64,000 bases of DNA, taken from assembly GCA_030762175.1 (NCBI GenBank), contig CM060834.1, positions 63,283,501-63,347,500 on the forward strand. The letters are read 5' to 3'. The notes below the pieces were generated by a model. The model worked only from the letters and a program-made list of their open reading frames with translations. It was not told the DNA's origin and did not search any database. Source of the DNA: Metallyticus violacea. Taxonomy: Eukaryota > Arthropoda > Insecta > Mantodea > Metallyticidae. The first letter of the stretch is position 1. Every line of letters begins with the position of its first letter. This document shows positions 11,970 through 25,530 of this stretch, in pieces. A program made the position numbers and the translations under genes.

Positions 11970-13687
11970 CACTTTTTTTCCGTTCTTATACGAGATAACT
12001 GGTTCTCTTTCATTTTGCTAGTTTGATAGTTGTAGAAAAGCATATTATGCGCAAAGAATCTCGAAAAGAAAAAAAAAGTTTTTCAAAATTTTGAAACTTC
12101 ATTAGAATCATTTTTTTTCCGTTCTTATTCTATTTAACAGGTTCTCCTTCATTATACTAGTTTGATAGCTGTAGAAAAGCATATTATGCGCAAAGAATAT
12201 CGAAAAGAAAAAAAATTATTTTCGAAGTTTGGAAACTTCATTAGAATCACTTTTTTTCCGTTTGTATTCGAGATAACTGGTTCTCTTTCATTATACTAGT
12301 TTGATAGCCTCAGAAAAGCATATTATGCGCAAAGAATCTGGAAAAGAAAAAAAATTTTTTTCGAAGATTGGAAACTTCATTAGAATCACTTTTTTTCCGT
12401 TCTTATTTGAGATAACTGGTTCTCTTTCATTATACTAGTTTGATAGCCTCAGTAAAGCATATTATGCGCAAAGAATCTCGAAAAGAAAAAAATTTTTTTT
12501 CGAATTTTGGAATCTTCGTTATAATCACTTTTTTTCCTTTCTTATTTGAGATAACTGGTTCTCTTTCATTATACTAGTTTGATAGCCTCAGTAAAGCATA
12601 TTATGCGCATAGCATCTCGAAAAGAATAAAAATTTTTTTCGAAGTTTGGAAACGTCGTTTGAATCACTTTTTTCCTTTCTTATTTGAGATTACTGGTTCT
12701 CTTTCATTATAGTAGTTTGATAGCCTCAGAAAAGCATATTATGCACAATTCTCTTTCATTATACTAGTTTGATAGCCTCAGCAAAGCATATTATGCACAA
12801 AGAATCTCGAAAAGAAAAAAAATTTTTTTCGAAGTTTGGAAACGTCGTTAAAATCACTGTTTTCCGTTCTTATTTGAGATTACTGGTTCTCTTTCATTAT
12901 AGTAGTTTGATAGCCTCAGAAAAGCATATTATGCGCAAAGAAAATCGAAAAGAAAAAAAAATTTTTTCGAAGTTTGGAAACTTCTTTAGAATCACTTTTT
13001 TTCCGTTCTTATTTGAGATAACTGGTTCTCTTTCATTATACTAGTTTGATAGCCTCAGTAGAGCATATTATGCGCAAAGAATCTCGAAGAGAAAAAAAAT
13101 TTTTTTCGAAGTTTGTAAACTTCGTTTGAATCACTTTTTTTCCGTTCTTATTTAAGATAACTGGTTCTCTTTCATTATACTAGTTTGATAGCCTCAGTAA
13201 AGCATATTATGCGCAAAGAATCTCGAAAAGAAAAATGTTTTTTTTCGAAGTGTTGAAACTTCTTTAGAATCACTTTTTTTCCGTTCTTATTTGAGATAAC
13301 TGGTTCTCTTTCATTATACTAGTTTGATAGCCTCAGTAAAGCATATTATGCGCAAAGAATCTCGAAAAGAAAAAAAAATTTTTTCGAAGTTTGGAAATTT
13401 CGTTAGAATCACTTTTTTTCCGTTCTTATTTGAGATAACTGGTTATCTTTCATTATACTAGTTTGATAGCCTCAGTAAAGCATATTATGCGCAAAGAATC
13501 TCGAAAAGAAAAAAAAATTTTTTCGCAGTTTGGAAACTTTGTTAGAATCACTTTTATTCCGTTCTTATTTGAGATAACTGGTTCTCTTTCATTATACTAG
13601 TTTGATAGCCTCAGAAAAGCATATTATGCGCAAAGAATCTCGAAAAGAAAAAAGTTTTTTTTCGAAGTTTGGAAACTTCGTTTGAAT
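11970..13687 (+). repeat. 1.72-kb duplication, upstream copy
   Basis: This segment begins in an A-to-B junction (CCGTTCTTATACGAG) and runs through a short B block, the CATAGC monomer, the truncated monomer at 12734 and A monomers. It is followed at once by a second copy at an offset of 1718 bp. The length equals 12 full monomers plus one 52-bp truncated monomer. It overlaps the end of the second 8005-bp unit, so this smaller duplication is nested in or later than that event. Confidence 0.78.
12734..12785 (+). repeat. Truncated 52-bp monomer
   Basis: Exact +8005 counterpart of 4729-4780. It also pairs with 14452 through the 1718-bp duplication. Confidence 0.92.
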
Positions 13688-15405
13688 CACTTTTTTTCCG
13701 TTCTTATACGAGATAACTGGTTCTCTTTCATTTTGCTAGTTTGATAGTTGTAGAAAAGCATATTATGCGCAAAGAATCTCGAAAAGAAAAAAAAAGTTTT
13801 TCAAAATTTTGAAACTTCATTAGAATCATTTTTTTTCCGTTCTTATTCTATTTAACTGGTTCTCCTTCATTATACTAGTTTGATAGGTGTAGAAAAGCAT
13901 ATTATGCGCAAAGAATATCGAAAAGAAAAAAAATTATTTTCGAAGTTTGGAAACTTCATTAGAATCACTTTTTTTCCGTTCTTATTCGAGATAACTGGTT
14001 CTCTTTCATTATACTAGTTTGATAGCCTCAGAAAAGCATATTATGCGCAAAGAATCTGGAAAAGAAAAAAAAATTTTTTCGAAGATTGGAAACTTCATTA
14101 GAATCACTTTTTTTCCGTTCTTATTTGAGATAACTGGTTCTCTTTCATTATACTAGTTTGATAGCCTCAGTAAAGCATATTATGCGCAAAGAATCTCGAA
14201 AAGAAAAACATTTTTTTTCGAATTTTGGAATCTTCGTTATAATCACTTTTTTTCCGTTCTTATTTGAGATAACTGGTTCTCTTTCATTATACTAGTTTGA
14301 TAGCCTCAGTAAAGCATATTATGCGCATAGCATCTCGAAAAGAAAAAAAAATTTTTTCGAAGTTTGGAAACGTCGTTTGAATCACTTTTTTCCTTTCTTA
14401 TTTGAGATTACTTTTTCTCTTTCATTATAGTAGTTTGATAGCCTCAGAAAAGCATATTATGCACAATTCTCTTTCATTATACTAGTTTGATAGCCTCAGC
14501 AAAGCATATTATGCACAAAGAATCTCGAAAAGAAAAAAAATTTTTTCGAAGTTTGGAAACGTCGTTTGAATCACTGTTTTCCGTTCTTATTTGAGATTAC
14601 TGGTTCTCTTTCATTATAGTAGTTTTTTAGCCTCAGAAAAGCATATTATGCGCAAAGAAAATCGAAAAGAAAAAAAAATTTTTTCGAAGTTTGGAAACTT
14701 CTTTAGAATCACTTTTTTTCCGTTCTTATTTGAGATAACTGGTTCTCTTTCATTATACTAGTTTGATAGCCTCAGTAGAGCATATTATGCGCAAAGAATC
14801 TCGAAGAGAAAAAAAATTTTTTCGAAGTTTGTAAACTTCGTTTGAATCACTTTTTTTCCGTTCTTATTTAAGATAACTGGTTCTCTTTCATTATACTAGT
14901 TTGATAGCCTCAGTAAAGCATATTATGCGCAAAGAATCTCGAAAAGAAAAATGTTTTTTTTCGAAGTGTGGAAACTTCTTTAGAATCACTTTTTTCCGTT
15001 CTTATTTGAGATAACTGGTTCTCTTTCATTATACTAGTTTGATAGCCTCAGTAAAGCATATTATGAGCAAAGAATCTCGAAAAGAAAAAAAATTTTTTTC
15101 GAAGTTTGGAAACTTCGTTAGAATCACTTTTTTTCCGTTCTTATTTGAGATAACTGGTTCTCTTTCATTATACTAGTTTGATAGCCTCAGTAAAGCATAT
15201 TATGCGCAAAGAATCTCGAAAAGAAAAAAAAATTTTTTCGCAGTTTGGAAACTTCGTTAGAATCACTTTTATTCCGTTCTTATTTGAGATAACTGGTTCT
15301 CTTTCATTATACTAGTTTGATAGCCTCAGAAAAGCATATTATGCGCAAAGAATCTCGAAAAGAAAAAAGTTTTTTTTCGAAGTTTGGAAACTTCGTTTGA
15401 ATCAC
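13688..15405 (+). repeat. 1.72-kb duplication, downstream copy
   Basis: Starts with an abrupt change from A monomers to CCGTTCTTATACGAG, matching the start of the upstream copy. The offset drifts from 1718 to 1715 bp because some T-runs are shorter (near 14990). It has private changes: GATAGGTGTAG near 13884, TTACTTTTTCTC near 14407 and TAGTTTTTTAGCC near 14620. The last two are also present in the next HOR at +3095. Confidence 0.75.
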
Positions 15406-17432
15406 TTTTTTTTCCGTTCTTATTTGAGATAACTGGTTCTCTTTCATTATATTAGTTTGATAGCCTCAGTAAAGCATATTATGCGCAAAGAATCTGGAAA
15501 AGAAAAAAAATTTTTTTCGAAGTTTGGAAACTTCGTTAGAATCACTTTTTTCCGTTCCTATTTGAGATAACTGGTTCTCTTTCATTATACTAGTTTGATA
15601 GCCTCAGTAAAGCATATTATGCGCAAAGAATCTCGAAAAGAAAAAAATTTTTTTTCGAAGTCTGGAAACGTCGTTTGAATCACTTTTTCCGTTCTTATCT
15701 GAGATTACTGGTTCTCTTTCATTATAGTAGTTTAATAGCCTCAGAAAAGCATATTATGCGCAAAGAATCTCGAAAAGAAAAAAGTTTTTTTTCGAAGTTT
15801 GGAAACTTCTTTAGAATCACTTTTTTTCCGTTCTTATTTGAGATAACTGATTCTCTTTCATTATACTAGTTTCATAGCCTCAGTAAAGCATATTATGCGC
15901 AAAGAATCTGGAAAAGAAAAAAAATTTTTTTCGAAGTTTGGAAACTTCGTTAGAATCACTTTTTTTCCGTTCTTATGTGAGATAACTGGTTCTCTTTCCT
16001 TATACTAGTTTGATAACCTCAGAAAAGGATATTATGCGCAAAGAATCTCGAAAAGAAAAAAAATTTTTTTCGAAGTTTGGAAACTTCGTTTGAATCACTT
16101 TTTTTTCCGTTCTTATTTGAGATAACTGGTTCTCTTTCATTATATTAGTTTGATAGCCTCAGTAAAGCATATTATGCGCAAAGAATCTGGAAAAGAAAAA
16201 AAATTTTTTTCGAAGTTTGGAAACTTCGTTAGAATCACTTTTTTCCGTTCTTATTTGAGATAACTGGTTCTCTTTCATTATACTAGTTTGATAGCCTCAG
16301 TAAAGCATATTATGCGCAAAGAATCTCGAAAACAAAAAAATTTTTTTCGAAGTTTGGAAACGTCGTTTGAATAACTTTTTCCGTTCTTATTTGAGATTAT
16401 TGGTTGTCTTTCATTATAGTAGTTTGATAGCCTCAGAAAAGCATATTATGCGCAAAGAATCTCGAAAAGAAAAAAGTTTTTTTTCGAAGTTTGGAAACTT
16501 CGTTAGAATCACTTTTTTTCCGTTCTTATTTGAGATAACTGGTTCTCTTTCATTATACTAGTTTGATAGCCTCAGTAAAGCACATTATGCGCAAAGAATC
16601 TCGAAAAGAAAAAAAATTTTTTTCGAAGTTTGGAAACGTCGTTTGAATCACTTTTTTCCGTTCTTATTTGAGATTACTGGTTCTCTTTCATTATAGTAGT
16701 TTGATAGCCTCAGAAAAGCATATTATGCACAAAGAATCTCGAAAAGAAAAAAAATTTTTTTCGAAGTTTGGAAACTTCGTTATAATCACTTTTTTTCCGT
16801 TCTTATTTGAGATAACTGGTTCTCTTTCATTATACTACTTTTGATAGCTGTAGAAAAGCATATTATGCGCAAAGAATCTCGAAAAGAAAAAAAAATTTTT
16901 CGAAGTTTGGAAACTTCATTATAATACTTTTTTTGCGTTCTTATTCGAGATAACTGGTTCTCTTTCATTATACTAGTTTGATAGCCTCAGAAAAGCATAT
17001 TATGCTCAAAGAATCTCGAATAGAAAAAAAAATTTTTACGAAGTTTTGAAACTTCATTAGAATCACTTTTTTTCCGTTCTTATTCGAGTAAACTGGTTCT
17101 CTTTCATTATACTAATTTGATAGCCTCAGAAAAGCATATTAAGCGCAAAGAATTTGAAAAGAAAAACATTTTTTTTCGAAGTTAGAAACTTAATTAGAAT
17201 CACTTTTTTTCCGTTCTTATACGAGATAACTGGTTCTCTTTCATTTTGCTAGTTTGATAGCTGTAGAAAAGCATATTATGCCCAAAGAATCTCGAAAAGA
17301 AAAAAAAAGTTTTTCAAAATTTTGAAACTTCATTAGAATCACTTTTTTTCCGTTCTTATTCTATTTAACTGGTTCTCTTTCATTATACTAGTTTGATAGC
17401 TGTAGAAAAGCATATTATGCGCAAAGAATCTC
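14338..17432 (+). repeat. 3095-bp higher-order repeat, copy 1
   Basis: Twenty-two monomers plus one truncated monomer (14452-14503). Marker changes such as TTACTTTTTCTC, TAGTTTTTTAGCC, TATTATGAGCAAAG (near 15060), GTTCCTATTTGAG (near 15553) and CTAGTTTCATAGCC (near 15868) all recur exactly 3095 bp later. The unit has a long A run to 16835 and a B run to 17440. Confidence 0.88.
14452..14503 (+). repeat. Truncated 52-bp monomer
   Basis: Preceded by the variant GATTACTTTTTCTC, which ties it to the copy at 17547. Confidence 0.92.
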
Positions 17433-20400
17433 GAAAAGAAAAAAAATTTTTTCGAAGTTTGGAAACGTCGTTTGAATCACTTTTTTCCTTTCTTATTTGA
17501 GATTACTTTTTCTCTTTCATTATAGTAGTTTGATAGCCTCAGAAAAGCATATTATGCACAATTCTCTTTCATTATACTAGTTTGATAGCCTCAGCAAAGC
17601 ATATTATGCACAAAGAATCTCGAAAAGAAAAAAAATTTTTTCGAAGTTTGGAAACGTCGTTTGAATCACTGTTTTCCGTTCTTATTTGAGATTACTGGTT
17701 CTCTTTCATTATAGTAGTTTTTTAGCCTCAGAAAAGCATATTATGCGCAAAGAAAATCGAAAAGAAAAAAAAATTTTTTCGAAGTTTGGAAACTTCTTTA
17801 GAATCACTTTTTTTCCGTTCTTATTTGAGATAACTGGTTCTCTTTCATTATACTAGTTTGATAGCCTCAGTAGAGCATATTATGCGCAAAGAATCTCGAA
17901 GAGAAAAAAAATTTTTTCGAAGTTTGTAAACTTCGTTTGAATCACTTTTTTTCCGTTCTTATTTAAGATAACTGGTTCTCTTTCATTATACTAGTTTGAT
18001 AGCCTCAGTAAAGCATATTATGCGCAAAGAATCTCGAAAAGAAAAATGTTTTTTTTCGAAGTGTGGAAACTTCTTTAGAATCACTTTTTTCCGTTCTTAT
18101 TTGAGATAACTGGTTCTCTTTCATTATACTAGTTTGATAGCCTCAGTAAAGCATATTATGAGCAAAGAATCTCGAAAAGAAAAAAAATTTTTTTCGAAGT
18201 TTGGAAACTTCGTTAGAATCACTTTTTTTCCGTTCTTATTTGAGATAACTGGTTCTCTTTCATTATACTAGTTTGATAGCCTCAGTAAAGCATATTATGC
18301 GCAAAGAATCTCGAAAAGAAAAAAAAATTTTTTCGCAGTTTGGAAACTTCGTTAGAATCACTTTTATTCCGTTCTTATTTGAGATAACTGGTTCTCTTTC
18401 ATTATACTAGTTTGATAGCCTCAGAAAAGCATATTATGCGCAAAGAATCTCGAAAAGAAAAAAGTTTTTTTTCGAAGTTTGGAAACTTCGTTTGAATCAC
18501 TTTTTTTTCCGTTCTTATTTGAGATAACTGGTTCTCTTTCATTATATTAGTTTGATAGCCTCAGTAAAGCATATTATGCGCAAAGAATCTGGAAAAGAAA
18601 AAAAATTTTTTTCGAAGTTTGGAAACTTCGTTAGAATCACTTTTTTCCGTTCCTATTTGAGATAACTGGTTCTCTTTCATTATACTAGTTTGATAGCCTC
18701 AGTAAAGCATATTATGCGCAAAGAATCTCGAAAAGAAAAAAATTTTTTTTCGAAGTCTGGAAACGTCGTTTGAATCACTTTTTCCGTTCTTATCTGAGAT
18801 TACTGGTTCTCTTTCATTATAGTAGTTTAATAGCCTCAGAAAAGCATATTATGCGCAAAGAATCTCGAAAAGAAAAAAGTTTTTTTTCGAAGTTTGGAAA
18901 CTTCTTTAGAATCACTTTTTTTCCGTTCTTATTTGAGATAACTGATTCTCTTTCATTATACTAGTTTCATAGCCTCAGTAAAGCATATTATGCGCAAAGA
19001 ATCTGGAAAAGAAAAAAAATTTTTTTCGAAGTTTGGAAACTTCGTTAGAATCACTTTTTTTCCGTTCTTATGTGAGATAACTGGTTCTCTTTCCTTATAC
19101 TAGTTTGATAACCTCAGAAAAGGATATTATGCGCAAAGAATCTCGAAAAGAAAAAAAATTTTTTTCGAAGTTTGGAAACTTCGTTTGAATCACTTTTTTT
19201 TCCGTTCTTATTTGAGATAACTGGTTCTCTTTCATTATATTAGTTTGATAGCCTCAGTAAAGCATATTATGCGCAAAGAATCTGGAAAAGAAAAAAAATT
19301 TTTTTCGAAGTTTGGAAACTTCGTTAGAATCACTTTTTTCCGTTCTTATTTGAGATAACTGGTTCTCTTTCATTATACTAGTTTGATAGCCTCAGTAAAG
19401 CATATTATGCGCAAAGAATCTCGAAAACAAAAAAATTTTTTTCCAAGTTTGGAAACGTCGTTTGAATAACTTTTTCCGTTCTTATTTGAGATTATTGGTT
19501 GTCTTTCATTATAGTAGTTTGATAGCCTCAGAAAAGCATATTATGCGCAAAGAATCTCGAAAAGAAAAAAGTTTTTTTTCGAAGTTTGGAAACTTCGTTA
19601 GAATCACTTTTTTTCCGTTCTTATTTGAGATAACTGGTTCTCTTTCATTATACTAGTTTGATAGCCTCAGTAAAGCACATTATGCGCAAAGAATCTCGAA
19701 AAGAAAAAAAATTTTTTTCGAAGTTTGGAAACGTCGTTTGAATCACTTTTTTCCGTTCTTATTTGAGATTACTGGTTCTCTTTCATTATAGTAGTTTGAT
19801 AGCCTCAGAAAAGCATATTATGCACAAAGAATCTCGAAAAGAAAAAAAATTTTTTTCGAAGTTTGGAAACTTCGTTATAATCACTTTTTTTCCGTTCTTA
19901 TTTGAGATAACTGGTTCTCTTTCATTATACTACTTTTGATAGCTGTAGAAAAGCATATTATGCGCAAAGAATCTCGAAAAGAAAAAAAAATTTTTCGAAG
20001 TTTGGAAACTTCATTATAATACTTTTTTTGCGTTCTTATTCGAGATAACTGGTTCTCTTTCATTATACTAGTTTGATAGCCTCAGAAAAGCATATTATGC
20101 TCAAAGAATCTCGAATAGAAAAAAAATTTTTTACGAAGTTTTGAAACTTCATTAGAATCACTTTTTTTCCGTTCTTATTCGAGTAAACTGGTTCTCTTTC
20201 ATTATACTAATTTGATAGCCTCAGAAAAGCATATTAAGCGCAAAGAATTTGAAAAGAAAAACATTTTTTTTCGAAGTTAGAAACTTCATTAGAATCACTT
20301 TTTTTCCGTTCTTATACGAGATAACTGGTTCTCTTTCATTTTGCTAGTTTGATAGCTGTAGAAAAGCATATTATGCCCAAAGAATCTCGAAAAGAAAAAA

Positions 20401-20527
20401 AAAGTTTTTCAAAATTTTGAAACTTCATTAGAATCACTTTTTTTCCGTTCTTATTCTATTTAACTGGTTCTCTTTCATTATACTAGTTTGATAGGTGTAG
20501 AAAAGCATATTATGCGCAAAGAATCTC
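17433..20527 (+). repeat. 3095-bp higher-order repeat, copy 2
   Basis: Adjacent tandem copy of the preceding unit. The entry junction at about 17433 joins a B monomer (CTGTAGAAAAGC, GCGCAAAG) to A sequence where copy 1 has CCTCAGTAAAGC and GCGCATAGC, marking where unequal exchange probably joined the units. Copies differ by few bases, such as TTTTCGAAG near 16347 against TTTTCCAAG near 19442, and GAAACTTAATTAG near 17186 against TTCATTAG near 20281. Confidence 0.86.
17547..17598 (+). repeat. Truncated 52-bp monomer
   Basis: Exactly 3095 bp after the copy at 14452, with the same upstream GATTACTTTTTCTC variant. Confidence 0.92.
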
Positions 20528-23466
20528 GAAAAGAAAAAATATTATTTTCGAAGTTTGGAAACTTCATTAGAATCACTTTTTTTCCGTTCTTATTCGAGAT
20601 AACTGGTTCTCTTTCATTATACTAGTTTGATAGCCTCAGAAAAGCATATTATGCGCAAAGAATCTGGAAAAGAAAAAAAATTTTTTTCGAAGTTTGGAAA
20701 CTTCATTAGAATCACTTTTTTTCCGTTCTTATTCGAGATAACTGGTTCTCTTTCATTATACTAGTTTGATAGCCTCAGAAAAGCATATTATGCGCAAAGA
20801 ATCTCGAAAAGAAAAAGATTTTTTTCGAAGTTTGCAAACTTCCTTAGAATCACTTTTTTCCGTTCTTATTCGAGATAACTGGTTCTCTTTCATTATACTA
20901 GTTTGAAAGCCTCAGAATAGCATATTATGCGCAAAGAATCTCGAAAAGAAAAAAATTTTTTTTCGAAGTTTGGAAACTACATTAGAATCACTTTTTTTCC
21001 GTTCTTATTCGAGATAACTGGTTCTCTTTCATTATACTAGTTTGATAGTTGTAGAAAAGGATATTATGCGCAAAGAATCTCGAAAATAAAAAAATTTTTT
21101 TCGAAGTTTGGAAACTACATTAGAATCACTTTTTTTCCGTTCTTATTCGAGATAACTGGTTCTCTTTCATTATACTAGTTTGATAGCTGTAAAAAAGCAT
21201 ATTATGCGCAAAGAATCTCGAAAAGAAAAAAAAAGTTTTTCAAAATTTTGAAACTTCATTAGAATCATTTTTTTCCGTTCTTATTCGAGATAACTGGTTC
21301 TCTTTCATTATACTACTTTTGATAGCTGTAGAAAAGCATATTATGCGCAAAGAATCTCGAAAAGAAAAAAAATTTTTTTCGAAGTTTGTAAACCTCATTG
21401 GAATCACTTTTTTTCCGTTCTTATACGAGATAACTGGTTCTCTTTCATTTTGCTAGTTTGATAGTTGTAGAAAAGCATATTATGCGCAAAGAATCTCGAA
21501 AAGAAAAAAAAAGTTTTTCAAAATTTTGAAACTTCATTAGAATCATTTTTTTCCGTTCTTATTCGAGATAACTGGTTCTCTTTCATTATACTACTTTTGA
21601 TAGCTGTAGAAAAGCATATTATGCGCAAAGAATTTGAAAAGAAAAACATTTTTTTTCGAAGTTAGAAACTTCATTAGAATCACTTTTTTTCCGTTCTTAT
21701 ACGAGATAACTGGTTCTCTTTCATTTTGCTAGTTTGATAGATGTAGAAAAGCATATTATGCGCAAAGAATCTGGAAAAGAAAAAAAAAGTTTTTCAAAAT
21801 TTTGAAACTTCATTAGAATCATTTTTTTTCCATTCTTATTCTATTTAACTGGTTCTCCTTCATTATACTAGTGTGATAGCTGTAGAAAAGCATATTATGC
21901 GCAAAGAATATCGAAAAGAAAAAAAATTATTTTCGAAGTTTGGAAACTTCATTAGAATCACTTTTTTTCCGTTCTTATTCGAGATAACTGGTTCTCTTTC
22001 ATTATACTAGTTTGATAGCCTCAGAAAAGCATATTATGCGCAAAGAATCTGGAAAAGAAAAAAGTTTTTTTTCGAAGTTTGGAAACTTCTTTAGAATCAC
22101 TTTTTTTCCGTTCTTATTTGAGATAACTGATTCTCTTTCATTATACTAGTTTGATAGCCTCAGTAAAGCATATTATGCGCAAAGAATCTGGAAAAGAAAA
22201 AAAATTTTTTTCGAAGTTTGGAAACTTCGTTAGAATCACTTTTTTTCCGTTCTTATGTGAGATAACTGGTTCTCTTTCCTTATACTAGTTTGATAACCTC
22301 AGAAAAGGATATTATGCGCAAAGAATCTCGAAAAGAAAAAAGTTTTTTTTCGAAGTTTGGAAACTTCGTTTGAATCACTTTTTTTTCCGTTCTTATTTGA
22401 GATAACTGGTTCTCTTTCATTATATTAGTTTGATAGCCTCAGTAAAGCATATTATGCGCAAAGAATCTGGAAAAGAAAAAAAATTTTTTTCGAAGTTTGG
22501 AAACTTCGTTAGAATCACTTTTTTCCGTTCTTATTTGAGATAACTGGTTCTCTTTCATTACACTAGTTTGATAGCCTCAGTAAAGCATATTATGCGCAAA
22601 GAATCTCGAAAACAAAAAAATTTTTTTCGAAGTTTGGAAACGTCGTTTGAATCACTTTTTCCGTTCTTATTTGAGATTATTGGTTGTCTTTCATTATAGT
22701 AGTTTGATAGCCTCAGAAAAGCATATTATGCGCAAAGAATCTCGAAAAGAAAAAAGTTTTTTTTCGAAGTTTGGAAACTTCTTTAGAATCACTTTTTTTC
22801 CGTTCTTATTTGAGATAACTGGTTCTCTTTCATTATACTAGTTTGATAGCCTCAGTAAAGCATATTATGCGCAAAGAATCTGGAAAAGAAAAAAAAATTT
22901 TTTCGAAGTTTGGAAACTTCGTTAGAATCACTTTTTTCCGTTCTTATTTGAGATAACTGTTTCTCTTTCATTATACTAGTTTGATAGCCTCAGTAAAGCA
23001 TATTATGCGCAAAGAATCTCGAAAAGAAAAAAGTTTTTTTTCGAAGTTTGGAAACTTCGTTTGAATCACTTTTTTTCCGTTCTTATTTGAGATAACTGGT
23101 GTTCTTTCATTATACTAGTTTGATAGCCTCAGTAAAGCATATTATGCGCAAAGAATCTCGAAAAGAAAAAAAATTTTTTTCGAAGTTTGGAAACTTCGTT
23201 AAATCACTTTTTTTCCGTTCTTATTTGAGATAACTGGTTCTCTTTCATTATACTAGTTTGATAGCCTCAGTAAAGCATATTATGCGCAAAGAATCTCGAA
23301 AAGAATAAAAATTTTTTTCGAAGTTTGGAAACTTCCTTAGAATCACTTTTTTTCCGTTCTTATTTGAGATAACTGGTTCTCTTTCATTATACTAGTTTGA
23401 TAGCCACAGTAAAGCATATTATGCGCAAAGAATCTGGAAAGAAAAAAAATTTTTTTCGAAGTTTGG
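19590..23466 (+). repeat. 3877-bp higher-order repeat, copy 1
   Basis: Matches sequence 3877 bp downstream: the AGCACATTATGC monomer at 19676 and 23553, the AATATTATTTTCG monomer near 20536 and 24413, the AAAAGATTTTTTT monomer near 20817 and 24694, and the CTACTTTTGATAG monomer near 21313 and 25190. It starts inside the second 3095-bp unit, so the two tiers overlap. It holds one of the longest B runs (19930-22060), then A monomers whose order copies 2.2-3.95 kb. Confidence 0.82.
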
Positions 23467-25530
23467 AAACTTCGTTAGAATCACTTTTTTTCCGTTCTTA
23501 TTTGAGATAACTGGTTCTCTTTCATTATACTAGTTTGATAGCCTCAGTAAAGCACATTATGCGCAAAGAATCTCGAAAAGAAAAAAAATTTTTTTCGAAG
23601 TTTGGAAACGTCGTTTGAATCACTTTTTTCCGTTCTTATTTGAGATTACTGGTTCTCTTTCATTATAGTAGTTTGATAGCCTCAGAAAAGCATATTATGC
23701 ACAAAGAATCTCGAAAAGAAAAAAAATTTTTTTCGAAGTTTGGAAACTTCGTTATAATCACTTTTTTTCCGTTCTTATTTGAGATAACTGGTTCTCTTTC
23801 ATTATACTACTTTTGATAGCTGTAGAAAAGCATATTATGCGCAAAGAATCTCGAAAAGAAAAAAAAATTTTTCGAAGTTTGGAAACTTCATTATAATACT
23901 TTTTTTGCGTTCTTATTCGAGATAACTGGTTCTCTTTCATTATACTAGTTTGATAGCCTCAGAAAAGCATATTATGCTCAAAGAATCTCGAATAGAAAAA
24001 AAATTTTTTACGAAGTTTTGAAACTTCATTAGAATCACTTTTTTTCCGTTCTTATTCGAGTAAACTGGTTCTCTTTCATTATACTAATTTGATAGCCTCA
24101 GAAAAGCATATTATGCGCAAAGAATTTGAAAAGAAAAACATTTTTTTTCGAAGTTAGAAACTTCATTAGAATCACTTTTTTTCCGTTCTTATACGAGATA
24201 ACTGGTTCTCTTTCATTTTGCTAGTTTGATAGCTGTAGAAAAGCATATTATGCCCAAAGAATCTCGAAAAGAAAAAAAAAGTTTTTCAAAATTTTGAAAC
24301 TTCATTAGAATCACTTTTTTTCCGTTCTTATTCTATTTAACTGGTTCTCTTTCATTATACTAGTTTGATAGCTGTAGAAAAGCATATTATGCGCAAAGAA
24401 TCTCGAAAAGAAAAAATATTATTTTCGAAGTTTGGAAACTTCTTTAGAATCACTTTTTTTCCGTTCTTATTCGAGATAACTGGTTCTCTTTCATTATACT
24501 AGTTTGATAGCCTCAGAAAAGCATATTATGCGCAAAGAATCTGGAAAAGAAAAAAAATTTTTTTCGAAGTTTGGAAACTTCATTAGAATCACTTTTTTTC
24601 CGTTCTTATTCGAGATAACTGGTTCTCTTTCATTATACTAGTTTGATAGCCTCAGAAAAGCATATTATGCGCAAAGAATCTCGAAAAGAAAAAGATTTTT
24701 TTCGAAGTTTGCAAACTTCCTTAGAATCACTTTTTTCCGTTCTTATTCGAGGTAACTGGTTCTCTTTCATTATACTAGTTTGAAAGCCTCAGAATAGCAT
24801 ATTATGCGCAAAGAATCTCGAAAAGAAAAAAATTTTTTTTCGAAGTTTGGAAACTACATTAGAATCACTTTTTTTCCGTTCTTATTCGAGATAACTGGTT
24901 CTCTTTCATTATACTAGTTTGATAGTTGTAGAAAAGGATATTATGCGCAAAGAATCTCGAAAATAAAAAATTTTTTTTCGAAGTTTGGAAACTACATTAG
25001 AATCACTTTTTTTCCGTTCTTATTCGAGATAACTGGTTCTCTTTCATTATACTAGTTTGATAGCTGTAAAAAAGCATATTATGCGCAAAGAATCTCGAAA
25101 AGAAAAAAAAAGTTTTTCAAAATTTTGAAACTTCATTAGAATCATTTTTTTCCGTTCTTATTCGAGATAACTGGTTCTCTTTCATTATACTACTTTTGAT
25201 AGCTGTAGAAAAGCATATTATGCGCAAAGAATCTCGAAAAGAAAAAAAATTTTTTTCGAAGTTTGTAAACCTCATTGGAATCACTTTTTTTCCGTTCTTA
25301 TACGAGATAACTGGTTCTCTTTCATTTTGCTGGTTTGATAGTTGTAGAAAAGCATATTATGCGCAAAGAATCTCGAAAAGAAAAAAAAAGTTTTTCAAAA
25401 TTTTGAAACTTCATTAGAATCATTTTTTTCCGTTCTTATTCGAGATAACTGGTTCTCTTTCATTATACTACTTTTGATAGCTGTAGAAAAGCATATTATG
25501 CGCAAAGAATTTGAAAAGAAAAACATTTTT
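23467..25530 (+). repeat. 3877-bp higher-order repeat, copy 2 (partial)
   Basis: Follows copy 1 until about 25,530, where copy 1 continues with GAAGTTAGAAAC and this copy has GAAGTTTGGAAAC followed by AATCAATTTTTTCC. Private changes include TTCGAGGTAAC near 24747 and TTGCTGGTTTG near 25327. Confidence 0.8.

Larger units (their letters stand above)
8006..13350 (+). repeat. 8005-bp higher-order repeat, copy 2 (incomplete)
   Basis: Matches 1-5345 almost base for base, with scattered single differences: for example GGTTGTCTTTC near 3027 against GGTTCTCTTTC near 11032, and TTCGAAG near 3387 against TTCGTAG near 11392. Near 13,350 it departs: copy 1 enters a B block with CTGGAAAAG and TTCATTAG, while copy 2 continues with A monomers in the order found at 1.5-1.9 kb. 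The distal third of the unit, including the 5.34-6.74 kb B block, is therefore missing here. Confidence 0.85.
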
